In this document: positions 10,109 through 21,222 of the stretch, in pieces
Layout: each line of letters opens with the position of its first letter
Position numbering within the stretch: the first letter of the stretch is position 1
From: Madurella fahalii
Taxonomy: Eukaryota; Ascomycota; Sordariomycetes; Sordariales
Direction of reading: 5' to 3'
Assembly (NCBI GenBank): GCA_029876055.1
Contig: CM056879.1
Coordinates: 2,976,001-3,040,000, forward strand
Length of the DNA: 64,000 nucleotides
The notes under the pieces: model-generated
Told to the model about the DNA's origin: nothing
Seen by the model: the letters and a program-made list of their open reading frames with translations, nothing else
Database searches by the model: none
Translations under genes and position numbers: made by a program

Positions 10109-13100
10109 TTAATAGGTGCCCCTGATCTTAGCATACAGGTCCGTGTCAAGGAAGCTATAGTTGGGATCGAGCTCGCAGAATGGATGTTGCGAGAGAAGAA
10201 CGTCGGCAGTCGGCCGTTCGGACGGGTTCCTGCATTCAAAGTCATGTCAACCTCAGATCATAATAAATCTGCAAAGCAGAAAAGGGGCGCAGCGCCTACA
10301 CAGTGAAGCAGTCAAGCATAAAGGCAATAGCGATCGGGCTGATCTCCTCGCGGATATCGTCCGGGATCGGCGGCGTCTCCCCGTTTGCAATCTTGTAGAT
10401 GGCCCCGACGGCCTCCTCCTTGCTCCACGGCCGGCGCCCGGCGAACATCTCCAGCACCACGCAACCTAGCGACCAAATGTCTACCTTTGCGCTGTAGCCC
10501 TCGCCCTGCGACCGGATCACCTCTGGCGCCATCCAGAACACGGACCCCTGCATTGAGTTGGTCTTGTCGTTGCCGTAGATGTTGTCCGTCTTCTTGCTTA
10601 TACCAAAGTCGCTAATCTTGCACGTGCCGTCCAGATCCAGCAGGATGTTGTCCGCCTTGAGGTCGCGGTGCAGGATGCCCTCGCGGTGCAGATAGGCCAG
10701 CCCGGACAGCGTCTGCCGCGTGAGCGACGCCACCACGGGCTCCTCGAACTTGCCGTGCTTGCGCAGGCACGACCCGATCGACCCACCGGAAATGTACTCG
10801 AGAAAGATAGAGATGCTTGTCTCCTTGCGCTCGCAGCCTAGGTACTGCACAATGTTGACATGGTCTAGATGCTGCATAGTGTCGATCTCCTGGTCGAGCG
10901 CCGCTACCAGCTCCTGCATCTTCTTCTTGTCTCCCTGTGCCGCCTTGGGGTTGACCTCGACTTCCTTGACGGCCAAGAACTCGCCCGTTGTGGCGTTCAT
11001 GCCGAGGTACACGCGTCCAAACGTGCCCTTGCCGATCAATTGGCCCTTGAACCAGCGGAACGTCGTCTGCCGCTTGGGTATGCTGTCGCGGTTGTTCTGC
11101 GTCGGCAGGCTATCCTGCGGGATCGTCGTCAGTCCCATGGCCATGTTGAGCGAGCCACGCTCCGGCCGGATCTGCACAATGTTTGCGTTGAACATCTTGG
11201 TGCTCTTGCGGCGCATTAGTGAGGTATTCCTGTTTGCGCCCGCCGTCGCCGCTTGGGCATTGATCTGCGCCGACGTTTGCGTGAAGCGCTTGTTCGCTTC
11301 GTGCGCGCCGCGAGCAACTTCTCTGATTGATTTCATACGACCCAAGCCTCCGGAGCGCCGTAAGCTGCGACTTGCCAGAGTCTGCATCGACACAGGACGA
11401 GATTCGAGCGCCTTGAGAGTGGACTCGTCGGACCCTAGCGTGTCGCTCTCGTTGTAGATGGAGGAGACCCTGTTGGATGACGACAGTCCTGCCGGCAGCG
11501 GTGGCATCGGCGGCAGGGCAGGCGCTTGGCCTCCGCTCTTTTCCGGCTGCGTCTCATCGCCTTCGGCAATCGGCGAGGGTGGCATTTCCTGATCGACCCC
11601 GTCCTCGAGCACCGGCTGATCGACATCCACGTTGGGGAAGAAGTCCTCGAGGTTGTTGATGAGCGCGTCCGTGGGCGGACGGTTGGCCCAGACGTCTTTC
11701 TCAATGAAGGACTTGCGTCTGCCAAGCTTGCTGTCTCGGTCTTCCGACTCCCAGCCTTCGGATCCTGGTGTTCCGGGAGTGCGCCGCTGTGAGGAACGCG
11801 CACTTGTCCCATCGTCCTCATCATCGGCCGGCGTTCTGGCACCAGCGCTCGATTGCGGCGACGTGAAGGCAACCGACAGCGTTTTCTTGGAACGTTTGGT
11901 GTTGACCCGCAGACTAGGACGTTTGCCGCTTCCGTCAGGCTCGCCGTCGCCGTTTGCGGCCGATGCTTTGCCCTTGATGGCAGCCGAACTGCGTGCCGAG
12001 ATGGGGATCGCAAAGAGACCGTCGTCCGAGTCATCACCCGAGTCTTCATCGGCTGCTTTCTGCTTAGCAATAAAGGTTGAGCTCTGTGAAAACCGGACGT
12101 CATTGTCCTCAAAATCTGTGTCCGGGCCGTGTGACTTGCGCTTGTTGGCGGCCGCGCTGGAGAAGGAATGGCTCGGCCGCCTCCGCGAGCTGGGGCTAAC
12201 ATCTCCCGGTGAAGGAGCGCGTGCTGCCGGGCCCGTCTTGGCCTCTGTACCGAGAAGGGATCTGTCCGAACCGGCGCCTGCTGCACCGGACGCATCGTCG
12301 TCAGATGCGCGCGCCGGCCCGGGTGTCCCGCCTGGCGAGTAGTCGGGAACAACGAACGGCACATTCTTCGAGCTCCAGGTGGTAGAGCCCGGCGAGCCCG
12401 GTACCGGTCCGATCTTCGGGCTGCCGCCACCAGAGCCAGACCGGGACCGCTGCCCGAAATCGACAGTCGACATGGCTCCCTTACCTCTCTCGCCGAATTC
12501 GCTTGTTGTGACCGGAACGGAGGACACGCGGCTGGGTGAGAGCGGCCTTTGACCGCCGGCGGCAGGAAGCCCAATACCGCCCATACGTCCTCCCATGCCC
12601 ACCAACAGCCCGTGGATGCCGCCCGCCGGATTGGGCATCACGGGCCGTTTCTTTTGTCTTTCAAACGCGGTCTCGTCACGCAAGTCCGATGATGCCCGTT
12701 TTTGATGCCCACCATCAACACTCCCAAGAGATGAGCGAGCACCATGGCCCATCTTCTTGCTCAATGAGTTTGCTTTGATCAGCGTTGGGGACGGGTCGCC
12801 CGGTGGGGCGGGCGGCTTGCGCTGTGGTAGTAGGGTGTCCATCTTTCTGTCCTCATAGGGCGAGATCCTAGGCTGGTCAAAATCCACATTCCTACCCACA
12901 ATACCATACGGGGTCTCTGCGGAAGGACTGCTTTCCCTCGCCTCCGCTACCTGCCTCCGCTTGGCGAGATACTCTTGCTGCTTTCTGAGCTGCTCCGCTC
13001 GATACTCGATCGCTTCTGTCGTCAGCATTTTTTCATCTCGCTCCCTGCCTGTGAGGGTATTCTGTCTCGATGTGGGGGGTGATGAACTAGACCGCTGCCG

Positions 13101-15324
13101 CTGCCCATTTAGCTTGGCGTAAGTGTGTTCGTCGAGAGGCACAGGCAGTTGTCCAGGCCGTACAAAGAGCTTTAGCGACCCAGCAGCGTCGGCTTTGAGT
13201 TTCTTGGTTGCCATGAGTTTTGTATCGTCGAGCGGGTCCCCATCATGCTCGAACTTGCCCAGCTCCGTCATATATATTTGAGCTCCTTCACTCTCCGGCA
13301 GGCCAAGATTGATGCAAACCAACTGTCGCAACTCGGATGACGAGTCAACATCTGTGACATCCAGCATACGATAGTTCCAGCAATCAGCCGTCGCAAGGAC
13401 GTAAACGCGCGGACCGCCGGCCCGTCTAGCACGAATCGAAGCCGCATAAACGTGATCGTGCATCGAGCCCGGACGATCTAGCAACGCCTCGCTATCATTA
13501 CCAGGGCGGCTTCCCAGAGAATGCGGTTTAACGCCAAGTCCAGGACTCGGCGGAGATTCTTGGTCGTCGGGCTTCTTCTTGCGGCTGAGGAAGGATAAGA
13601 ACGAATTTGTGCCCTTTGCGCTTCCCGGGGGATCGGTCCCTGCGCTTCTGTCTCCCGATTCCTGCGGCGAGGGCCGGCCGCCGTCTTGACCGTACCGACG
13701 ATCGGAGCCTCGGATTGCGTTGACCGCGTCAGCGATGTTCAGGCCGCTCTTCAACATGGCGGCTGCATCGGCCGGAACCCCGGACCCGTAAATGGCGGCA
13801 TTTGAGGACACCGAGTCAGTACTGTTGCGTGAACGATGCCCGAACCTGCTGCCGTGGGGCGACGCCGACGCGTTGCCTGCGACAGAGGATGGGAAGAGGC
13901 CTGACTGGAGATTTGGGCTGCCGCTCAGACTGTCGCGGCCAAGCGTCGGCCCGCGGAACGTGACTGCCTCACCTGACTCGCTAAGGCTTGGACTGTGCCG
14001 ACGGGCACTGTCAATATCGATATTTTTCAGGACACTCCTATGGTTTGACTCGGAGCCCATGGTGTTAACCAGTATTGGCGTGTTCGTTGGCCGCGACTGT
14101 GAAAACCTCCGCCCGCCAAAGCCAGGGCCAGGAGTCTTGATAGGGGTCTGCTGCCGAACCATCCGTCAGCTTCTCTTTTTGTCACGAGGATTGAGAGTGG
14201 CGTCATCTCTCCATTTTCCACCTCTCTCTCTCTCTCTTCCCTTCATTTCCACTTACATTCGGAGACCCCCCAGATTCAGCCCCGGTGTTGGGGACGGCAG
14301 CCGTCGTGGCAGACTCCTTGCGAGAATGGCCAGCGGATGTCTTAGACGTCTCGACGGGCTTCCCGGTGACAATGGCCCGGATCAGTCGCCGCATTCGCTT
14401 TCCTTCTTCTCTCTCCTTCGGCTGCTCCCACGGTGTCCCGCTATTCTGGCATTCCTGCCACAGGCGGGGATATACTTGCTGATGCATCATGCCAAAGTTC
14501 CCGCGCCCTCCGTGACTACTTCCCAGTTCGAGGAACTTAACTCCGTAAAGGTTCAAGAATTTGAAGGTCTCCTGCCATTCCTTGGAAAAGTTATTGGCGT
14601 GGAGCCACGCCAGTACCTTATCTAGGGGCCATTGGGCTGCTAGTTCGGGAGGCACAGACGACGTAGATGTGGCATTGCTGGTCGTAGACGATCCCCGTTG
14701 AGCGATAGCGGCAGCATAGAGCCTGTCCCGGCCCGATGTCTCATCGAGTGGCGTGGCCGTCGCTGATTCCAGCTGACCACCGGCGCTCCACCCGAAGCTG
14801 ATGTCGTCGGCTAACCCCAGACCGGGGATGCCAACGCCTTCGCCGTACGTATCACCCTGCGGGATATACGTCGCGCTCATCTGCTCACTCGGAGGTGGCG
14901 GTGGGGGCACCGTCAGTGTTGCACCTGACGACGTGGCAGCATTGGCGGCTGCGAGCGCCTGTGCATGCAGCTTGGGATTGTAGGCTTGTAGAACCGTGGC
15001 GCCCCCGCCGCCGGGCGGAGGCGGCGGGATGTTGAACGTCGTCCGCCCATCGTAGGCCCGTCCCCAGGCGCCATGCCATGGCGCGGACCCCAGGGCGCTC
15101 GGCGGCGGCAGGGCGCTCGACGGAAACGAATTGTTGGGCGGCGGCCCCGGCGGTGGAGGGAGTAAGACGCCGCCGGCGGTCCCCGGGGCGCTGGGGTAGC
15201 GAGGCGGGGGTGGAGGGATGGTCATCATGTTGTTGATCCCAACGGAAGGCGGCGGCGACATGGGCGGAGGGGGAGGCGGCACGTGGAAAGGCCGTGTCGC
15301 GTCCCGCTGCCCATTTTGATACAT
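10109..15324 (-). CDS. BCK1: Cell-wall-integrity MAPKKK (BCK1/MIK1 type)
   Basis: Three exons, 15324-14257, 14150-10300 and 10229-10109, encode about 1679 residues. The N-terminus is Pro-rich (MYQNGQRD, then repeated PPPPP), followed by a SAM-like segment (WPLDKVLAWLHANNFS, ~231-290). A Ras-association-like region (RVYVLATADCWNYRM...LKLFVRPG) is at ~595-690, with long disordered Ser/Pro/Arg stretches after it. The STE11-class kinase domain starts near residue 1386: IGKGTFGRVY, AVKEVEV, HRDLKADN, DFGISKK, GSVFWMAPEV. The last exon completes the kinase with NPSERPTADVLLSQHPF and the tail ending KIRGTY; without it the frame stops one codon after CFTV. In yeast and Neurospora this kinase sits between PKC1 and the MKK1/2-SLT2 module. 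Intron 1 (14151-14256) has a CT microsatellite and a tandem CAGCAG acceptor. Aurora kinase is divergent across a 1.1-kb gap. Confidence 0.93.
14215..14241. repeat. CT microsatellite inside MAPKKK intron 1
   Basis: The plus strand shows a run of CT dinucleotides (about 14222-14236), which is a GA tract in the transcript. It lies between the donor at 14256 and the acceptor at 14151. Confidence 0.75.
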
Positions 15325-16446
15325 GGCTAGCAGCTGCGTCTAAAACGCAGCCCGTGGGAGAAGAGAGCCGGCCGTGACGTCCGGAGGTGGACTATCGGGA
15401 TCAGTAGTGGGTCGGGTCCCCAGGGTGAACGAGCCAGAACGAGAGCGACGGGGAAGCACTTTCTCTGTATGGGAGAATTGATAGAGTCCTAATAACGCTG
15501 GTATTGAATCGAGGTTGTCACGACGAGGTAGCCGGACCCGCGCCGTGGTTCGTCCAAATGGTTTCTTAACTGGCCTCAGGTTGATGTCGGCGGCGTCGAG
15601 CTGGTTCCCGCCACCCCAGGGCGGCACAGCAAGCGCCGCAGTGGGCTGGGGATGATAGCAGACGCTTAATTAGCGCGGGCGCAAGCCTGTCGCGGCCCAA
15701 ATCGCATCCTGATATCAAAAGTCGGCGTGACAGCAGCGGATGCTGTGTGCGGCAGCCGAAGCAGACTTGGAAAACCTATGGTGCGTGATCTTGCGCTCGG
15801 TCATAGCTGGGCGGCCACTGACTGCTGCTCCTCTTTTTGCTGGGCGAGCCCGGCTTTGTGGGTGCTCCCGGCGGCGGCGCTTCGGACGGGATTGTTGGAT
15901 GGCAGCTGTCTCACCATGCGAGCTTCTGCAGTCTGTCGCACGTTGACGAATGAGACGAAGCGGGGCCTAGGCTCTTATCCAACCGGGATTGTTACGGCGG
16001 GTGGGGGCTTTGCTTGGGCGGTGCAGCCGCCTCAATCCATGTCTCCCTCAGCGAATCCCCCCTTCCAGCCTAGCGCAACACTGCCTAACCGGGCTTTAAC
16101 TTATGTAACTCTGTGCAGAAGCCAGCTTAGACGGGGTTGCTGCGCAACGCCCAGCACACGCAAGGAACTTCAACCTGAGACTGTTTGGCTCGAATCGTAA
16201 CAGCATTAATAGCTTTCAGCCCTTTTGCGATAATCCAGTTCTGTCCTATCGTGAGCTTCATCTTCTAATCTTCAAGTTTGGCGTGGTGCATCACCAATTC
16301 GGCATTTATTGGAGAGCTTAGAGCGCCAGCACCAGCAAACCCCATACCCCACCATCTCCCAGCTTGGGTAAACAACTTCAAATACCGTCACTGGTCTTAC
16401 ACCACCATCTGTATTCCTGTGGGGAATACGTGCAAAAGCGGTAACA
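15325..16446. other. Divergent promoter region, MAPKKK / Aurora
   Basis: The 5' sides of two divergent kinase genes lie here. A minus-strand frame without a starting ATG (15340-15627) ends just before the MAPKKK start and is probably leader sequence. No other gene was recognised. Confidence 0.5.
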
Positions 16447-17667
16447 ATGGCAACCTGCACCCTTGAGGCTCATTTTGAGCGCCTGTCGGTTCACAACGAA
16501 GACCGGGAGGATCCGAAATCTAAGGTGAGCCATCTCGTGCAATGTATCCCTGTGGAGCTAATCATCCAAATACCATAGTAGGTCAAGCTCATAGCTGCAT
16601 CGCTCTCACAAGGCGCGAGCAAACCAAGACTCATTAAAGCGCCCATACCGAGTGAAAAGAACAAAGCGTCCGCAGCATCGCCACGCAAATACCCGCCGTC
16701 TCCGATTCGGAAACCCCTTCCTGGTGTAGGGAGATCGAACGAAGAGTCTCGAGCAGAGCGCAAACCGGTCGCTCTCACCGATCAGCCCGTCCTGAAACCC
16801 CTTCACCTGGGTATGTTCGAGATTGGCAAGCCACTGGGCAAGGGCAAATTTGGCCGGGTGTATCTGGCGCGTGAACGGAAGTACGGCTTCATATGCGCCT
16901 TGAAAGTCTTGCACAAGGACGAGCTTCAGCATGCCCGCGTCGAGAAGCAGGTCCGCCGTGAGATAGAGATCCAGAGCAACTTGTGCCATCCAAATGTCCT
17001 AAAATTATACGGCCACTTTCACGACAGCAAGCGCATCTTCCTCATTCTCGAGTTTGCTGGCCAGGGCGAGTTATACAAGCACCTACGGAAGGAGAACCGG
17101 TTCCCGGAGTGGAAGGCAGCAAAGTACATTGCGCAGATGGCCAGCGCGCTGCGCTACCTCCACCGCAAACACGTCATCCACCGCGACATCAAGCCCGAGA
17201 ACATCCTAGTCGGTGTCCATGGCGAGATCAAGATTTCGGATTTCGGATGGAGTGTGCATGCGCCTGGTAATCGCCGGACAACGATTTGCGGAACACTCGA
17301 CTATCTACCTCCCGAGATGATCAAGCCAGGCGGCTCGGATAGCTCATATGACGAAAAGGTGGACTTGTGGTCCTTGGGTGTGTTGATGTACGAATTCCTC
17401 GTCGGCGAGGCGCCGTTTGAGGATACTCCCTTCATGACGCATAGGAGGATTGCGCGGGCGGATATGAAGGTCCCATCATTCGTTAGCGATGAGGCTACGG
17501 ATCTTATTCACAAAGTAAGCATCCCTGCGTCTTCACAGCCCCGATGTTGATCATTAACATGCCTCAAGCTACTCGTCGTCGATCCAAAAAAGCGACTACC
17601 CCTCGAAGAGGTCCAGCAACACCCTTGGGTTGTCAAACACTGCCTCAAGGACGAGGCAACAAAATAA
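16447..17667 (+). CDS. ARK1: Aurora kinase (Ipl1/Ark1), mitotic Ser/Thr kinase
   Basis: Three exons, 16447-16524, 16582-17514 and 17569-17667, encode 369 residues. The N-terminus MATCTLEAHFERLSVHNED is followed by a basic Pro/Lys/Ser linker (~27-100). The kinase domain starts at ~104 (FEIGKPLGKGKFGRVYLARE). It has ALKVLHK, HRDIKPEN (~226), DFGWSVHAP (~246), the Aurora activation loop RRTTICGTLDYLPPEM with the activating Thr, and a last exon LLVVDPKKRLPLEEVQQHPW. As the chromosomal passenger kinase it corrects kinetochore-microtubule attachment; Spc34/DASH is among its classic yeast substrates. Intron 1 uses the second of two close AGs (16580-16581), since the first would leave a TAG in frame. 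All introns are phase 0. The length is typical of fungal single-copy Aurora. Confidence 0.94.
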
Positions 17668-18187
17668 CCGCCGAAGCAACGAACAGAAATGGTAGCATAT
17701 TGCATTCGGTGGCGCATGGCGCAGCGGCTTATGGTATATCTAATGACTAGTCAGGCGTTGGGAATGGCGTTTTCGAAGGCCACTTTGACTTGTGGCACCA
17801 TACCAATTGAGAACTCCAGTTGCCGTCCATCAGACCTTGTTCCTGCAGCTCTGTCGAGCTCGGTACCGTTTGGTGCAGCCCACTGCAGGGGCCGGTGTCC
17901 ATGAGGTCGCGTAGCTACAACGCAGTTGCTACCGTTGTATGGAGCATAACAGATATTCCGATACTCGGCAACACAGGCATTCCCGGTTTGTTTGAATTGC
18001 CGTCAGAAATTGCGAGGCGTGATAAACGGCGGGCTTTTAAAGGTAGCCGCCACTGGGATGAGTTCAATGCCGACACTCAGCTCTTCTCACCCGCTCGGAT
18101 TACGTGTACGCATTGCCAGTAAACAAATTAAACTAAACAAAATCATCGCTCGCTTCTCATCTTCCCTGCGTGTTCCCTCGACCTTTA
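17668..18187. other. Convergent intergenic region Aurora/GH5
   Basis: 3' flanks of two converging genes. I see no gene or repeat family in it. Confidence 0.5.
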
Positions 18188-20577
18188 TCACATCAAATTG
18201 CAATTACTCCACGCTCCTTGATTGCATTGCTCATAGAACCCAGCATCCTCAGCGGCCTCACCAGCATTATGCTTCCTGACAACGCCGGAAACCTTCAATG
18301 TCTGCTTGCCATCACCATGCCACCAGCGGAGCCGCTGCAAGAGGACCGTCTCCTCCTCGTCGCTGCTGATCTCCCACTTGCCCGAACTCACCTCGACCGA
18401 ACACGCGTCCTTGGGGAAATGGTATTCAGGTAGAAACACCACTGTTGGCGTGTCTGTGTCAGCCACTTTGGGGGACTTGATGGTTAGGGTGAAAAGGCAC
18501 TGGCGGAGGTCGAATCCGTAGTCCGTGATGACTCCCGCGGTGCTGATGGGCGCTGGCCGTACGTACGCCTCTGCCGCCCGATACCCCGGGGAAGCGGTTA
18601 GCTCAGGCTGGCGTGAGGTGGCCTCAGAAGATATCGAGGGGTTGGTGATTGAGCGCTTGAGGTTGGCTGGCGTGACGCTATCATCGTCATTAAGGTCTTT
18701 TCTCGGCGCCGACGGGTTGCCGGTTGGTTTGAGCAAGTTCGAGCTTGATTCATCGAGCTCCGGGGTTTTTGGGCGTGGCGAAATGGGAAGTAGCTTGTCG
18801 TCGAATGAGAAGATGGAGAGGTCCTCGCCGTTCCATTGGTCTCCCCTCTCATGGTTATTCTTGGCCATGTACAGCCACAACGTGTAGCCCTCCAGGCCGG
18901 CACCTTCTACGCCGTAGTGATTGGCATCCATGGCGGCCGATTGGCTTGCGTAGTCGCCTGTCTTGTACGCATATTTGCCGTCCATGTCATAAGGAATACC
19001 GAATTCTGTCATCACACATGGATGATTTCCCATGCGATCTAAACCCTCCTGTCGCATAGCCGCGTGCTGGTCCTTGAAGCAGTTACGGATGGCCGTCTCC
19101 CCCAGCTTGATTGCGAAAGCTGGATGCCAATACCTCCCGCGGAGTACGCCGATAACATCGACATTCCAGCTCCGATTCCATTTCTTCGTCATTAGCGTGA
19201 TCCCGTCGTACCAGTGTGGCGCATAGACTAGCAGAGGGTCGTCTCCGTCGGGTGTGCCCTTGATCAGCGGTGGGAGTTCCATGGTGGGCCCCTGCAGAAA
19301 CATGATTGCGTTCTTGTGATAGGCACGGATCGTGTCGCGATACTTTCGGTAGAAATCCATGAAGTAGTTGTTCGTAAAGTAGGCATAGTCGATGGCATTC
19401 CCCGTAGTTGGGTGCTTCCCGAAATAGTCTTTCTTGAGAAGCGTGTCGGAAGACGGATCCCAAACGCCATGCTGTGCCCATAGACATTCCCCCAGCTTCC
19501 AACCCGGGTCTCTCTTGTAACCATAGCGCGACTCGTCGTAGCCGGCCGGCAGCCACGCGATCTCGCCATGGGGGTCCACCAGCGTCCTCCCAACTTTGTA
19601 CGGGCCAAGCCCACCCATGTCCCATGTCTCAACCTCAACGGCTCGACCAGACCCCGTAAGAATCGTCTGCCATACCGTCGGACAAGTTCCTTTCTTCAGA
19701 GCCTGCTCTTTCGGTATGACGCTGATATCATGGTAGCCGATCATGCCCTTGTTAGGTTCGTTATAGCTCTCCCATCCAAACACAACGTCGTTCTCAACGT
19801 CGCCGGCCTCGTGGATACGCTTCGCAAGATGTGCGCAGGCTCGGAGAAAATGACCTTGAAGATAGTCTTGGATGTTCATTCCATCCAGAATACACTTTGG
19901 TGCAAAGTCCTTGCCCGCGAAGAAGAGGGTGAACATGGTGGCGGCCGCGAGGCGGTAGTAGTTTGTTGACCAGATCATCTTGGGGAAGTTCTCGGGTTCA
20001 GGATACGTATTGTGAACGATGGCAGCCTCGGTGGCCGCAAAACTCTGCGGGTTGAGACCGGCTGCGTAGAGAGTCCACATTGGCGCACCTGAGCCTCCTG
20101 AGAAGCGAGACCACTTCAACGGATAGAGTCAGCCTCAATTCACTTTAGATCGCAAGCACACCGTCACGGAGACCGGAACGAGGGGCCACGCACCACATCC
20201 TGGTGAGGGTCCATAAAGATATAAAAGCCATAGCTCTTTGCGGCCCGCAGGATCTCGATTGTGTTCTCTATCCACTCCTCGTCGTAGATTCCAGGGCCCC
20301 TGGCCTCGATGGCTTCCCACGTGAAGACATAGCGGATTGTGTTGTAGCCGCAGCGTTTTAACCGCGAGAAATGGAGGTGGGCCTCATCCTTTGGGAAGGG
20401 CCTTCCACTAAAACTGACGTTGTCGCCGTCGAAGAAATCATCGGCTACATGTGAAGGCTGGTCGGGTCTGCTGGGATACTTGGCTTCACCGGCTACATTG
20501 ATGCCCCGGAGCGTCACCTGCCTGCCATGCTCGTCGCAGAATTTACCGTCCTCGATTGTCAGACGAAAACCGGTCAT
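18188..20577 (-). CDS. GH5 (GH5_12-like) steryl-beta-glucosidase / glucosylceramidase
   Basis: Two exons, 20577-20194 and 20113-18188, split by an 80-bp phase-0 intron (GTGCGT...GAAG), encode 769 residues. The N-terminus MTGFRLTIEDGKF...HGRQVTLRGINVAGEAKYP is characteristic of the EGCrP/Sgl1 group of GH5 enzymes. The TIM barrel shows FTWEAIEARGPG, MDPHQDVWSRFSGGSGAP, the acid/base Glu in GWESYNEPNKG (~247), HWYDGITLM and the nucleophile Glu in VMTEFGIP (~500). A C-terminal beta domain (VVFLPEYHFP, WWHGDGKQTL) follows a Ser-rich linker. Characterised fungal relatives hydrolyse ergosteryl glucoside or glucosylceramide inside the cell. No signal peptide is seen, fitting a cytosolic or vacuolar role. 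An upstream in-frame extension exists, but the family start fits 20577. Substrate choice between sterol and ceramide glucoside cannot be read from sequence alone. Confidence 0.9.
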
Positions 20578-21222
20578 AATCTCCGTTCTAGGCGGTTGCG
20601 CGCAGTCGGGTTCTGGTAGAGGCCGAGATGGGACTGTAGGATGAAGGTCTGCGTGTATTCCGGAGGAACGAGTCGACACAGGGATGGGTGGTTCCAAGGC
20701 CGCCTTGGTCTTGCGGTCAAGTTGCAGCGCCAATGACGTGTGACAAATAGGCCAGCGACAGACCGCCGGGGCATCGCAACCGACCAATCAACACCAGTCA
20801 GCTGTCCCCTGTGGAGCTCCTCGATTGTCCGTCCGAAAGCGAGGACAGAAAAGGCTCGTACTGGCCTCAGTACACAGTTGAGGCAGATGATAATATGTAG
20901 TTCTCTGTGGCAGCACACAGTTTCTGCGATAGGAAAATAGCAGGGAATGGCTTTAGCGTGCCCGTGCCTTGATACAGTTTCAGTCGTTATCGGTTTGCTT
21001 CGGTTATCGGGTTAGGGTTTGGGATAGGCCGGCAGGCACTTTACGCGCGACGCGGTTCTGCAAAGGGCTTGACGCGTCTTTACAACTTCTTTGTTAAGGC
21101 CCAACAATACAGGGAAAAGTTCCTGGAAGCTTATAACGCCCGCATTTTACGAGCAATTTGTCCCATTGTTGACCTCGAAGCAAAACAACCAAGTCACAAA
21201 AAGGACTTCCGTGAAAAGCAGC
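20578..21222. other. Divergent promoter region GH5 / PRI1
   Basis: The 5' flanks of two divergent genes. Three ACGCG cores cluster at 21043-21077 on the PRI1 side (separate entry). No gene was recognised. Confidence 0.5.
21043..21077 (+). promoter_or_regulatory. ACGCG cluster (MCB-like) upstream of PRI1
   Basis: ACGCG occurs at 21043-21047 and 21050-21054, and the full ACGCGT at 21072-21077, 151 bp before the PRI1 start. ACGCGT is the MluI cell-cycle box bound by MBF in yeasts. Binding here is inferred. Confidence 0.5.

Noticed and set aside
11435..12574. 379-codon minus-strand frame inside the MAPKKK gene
   Set aside because: It is the +1 shadow of the real Ser/Arg-rich MAPKKK exon in GC-rich DNA.
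13792..14625. 277-codon plus-strand frame opposite the MAPKKK 5' part
   Set aside because: Antisense to two confirmed MAPKKK exons and to its intron; no homology recognised.
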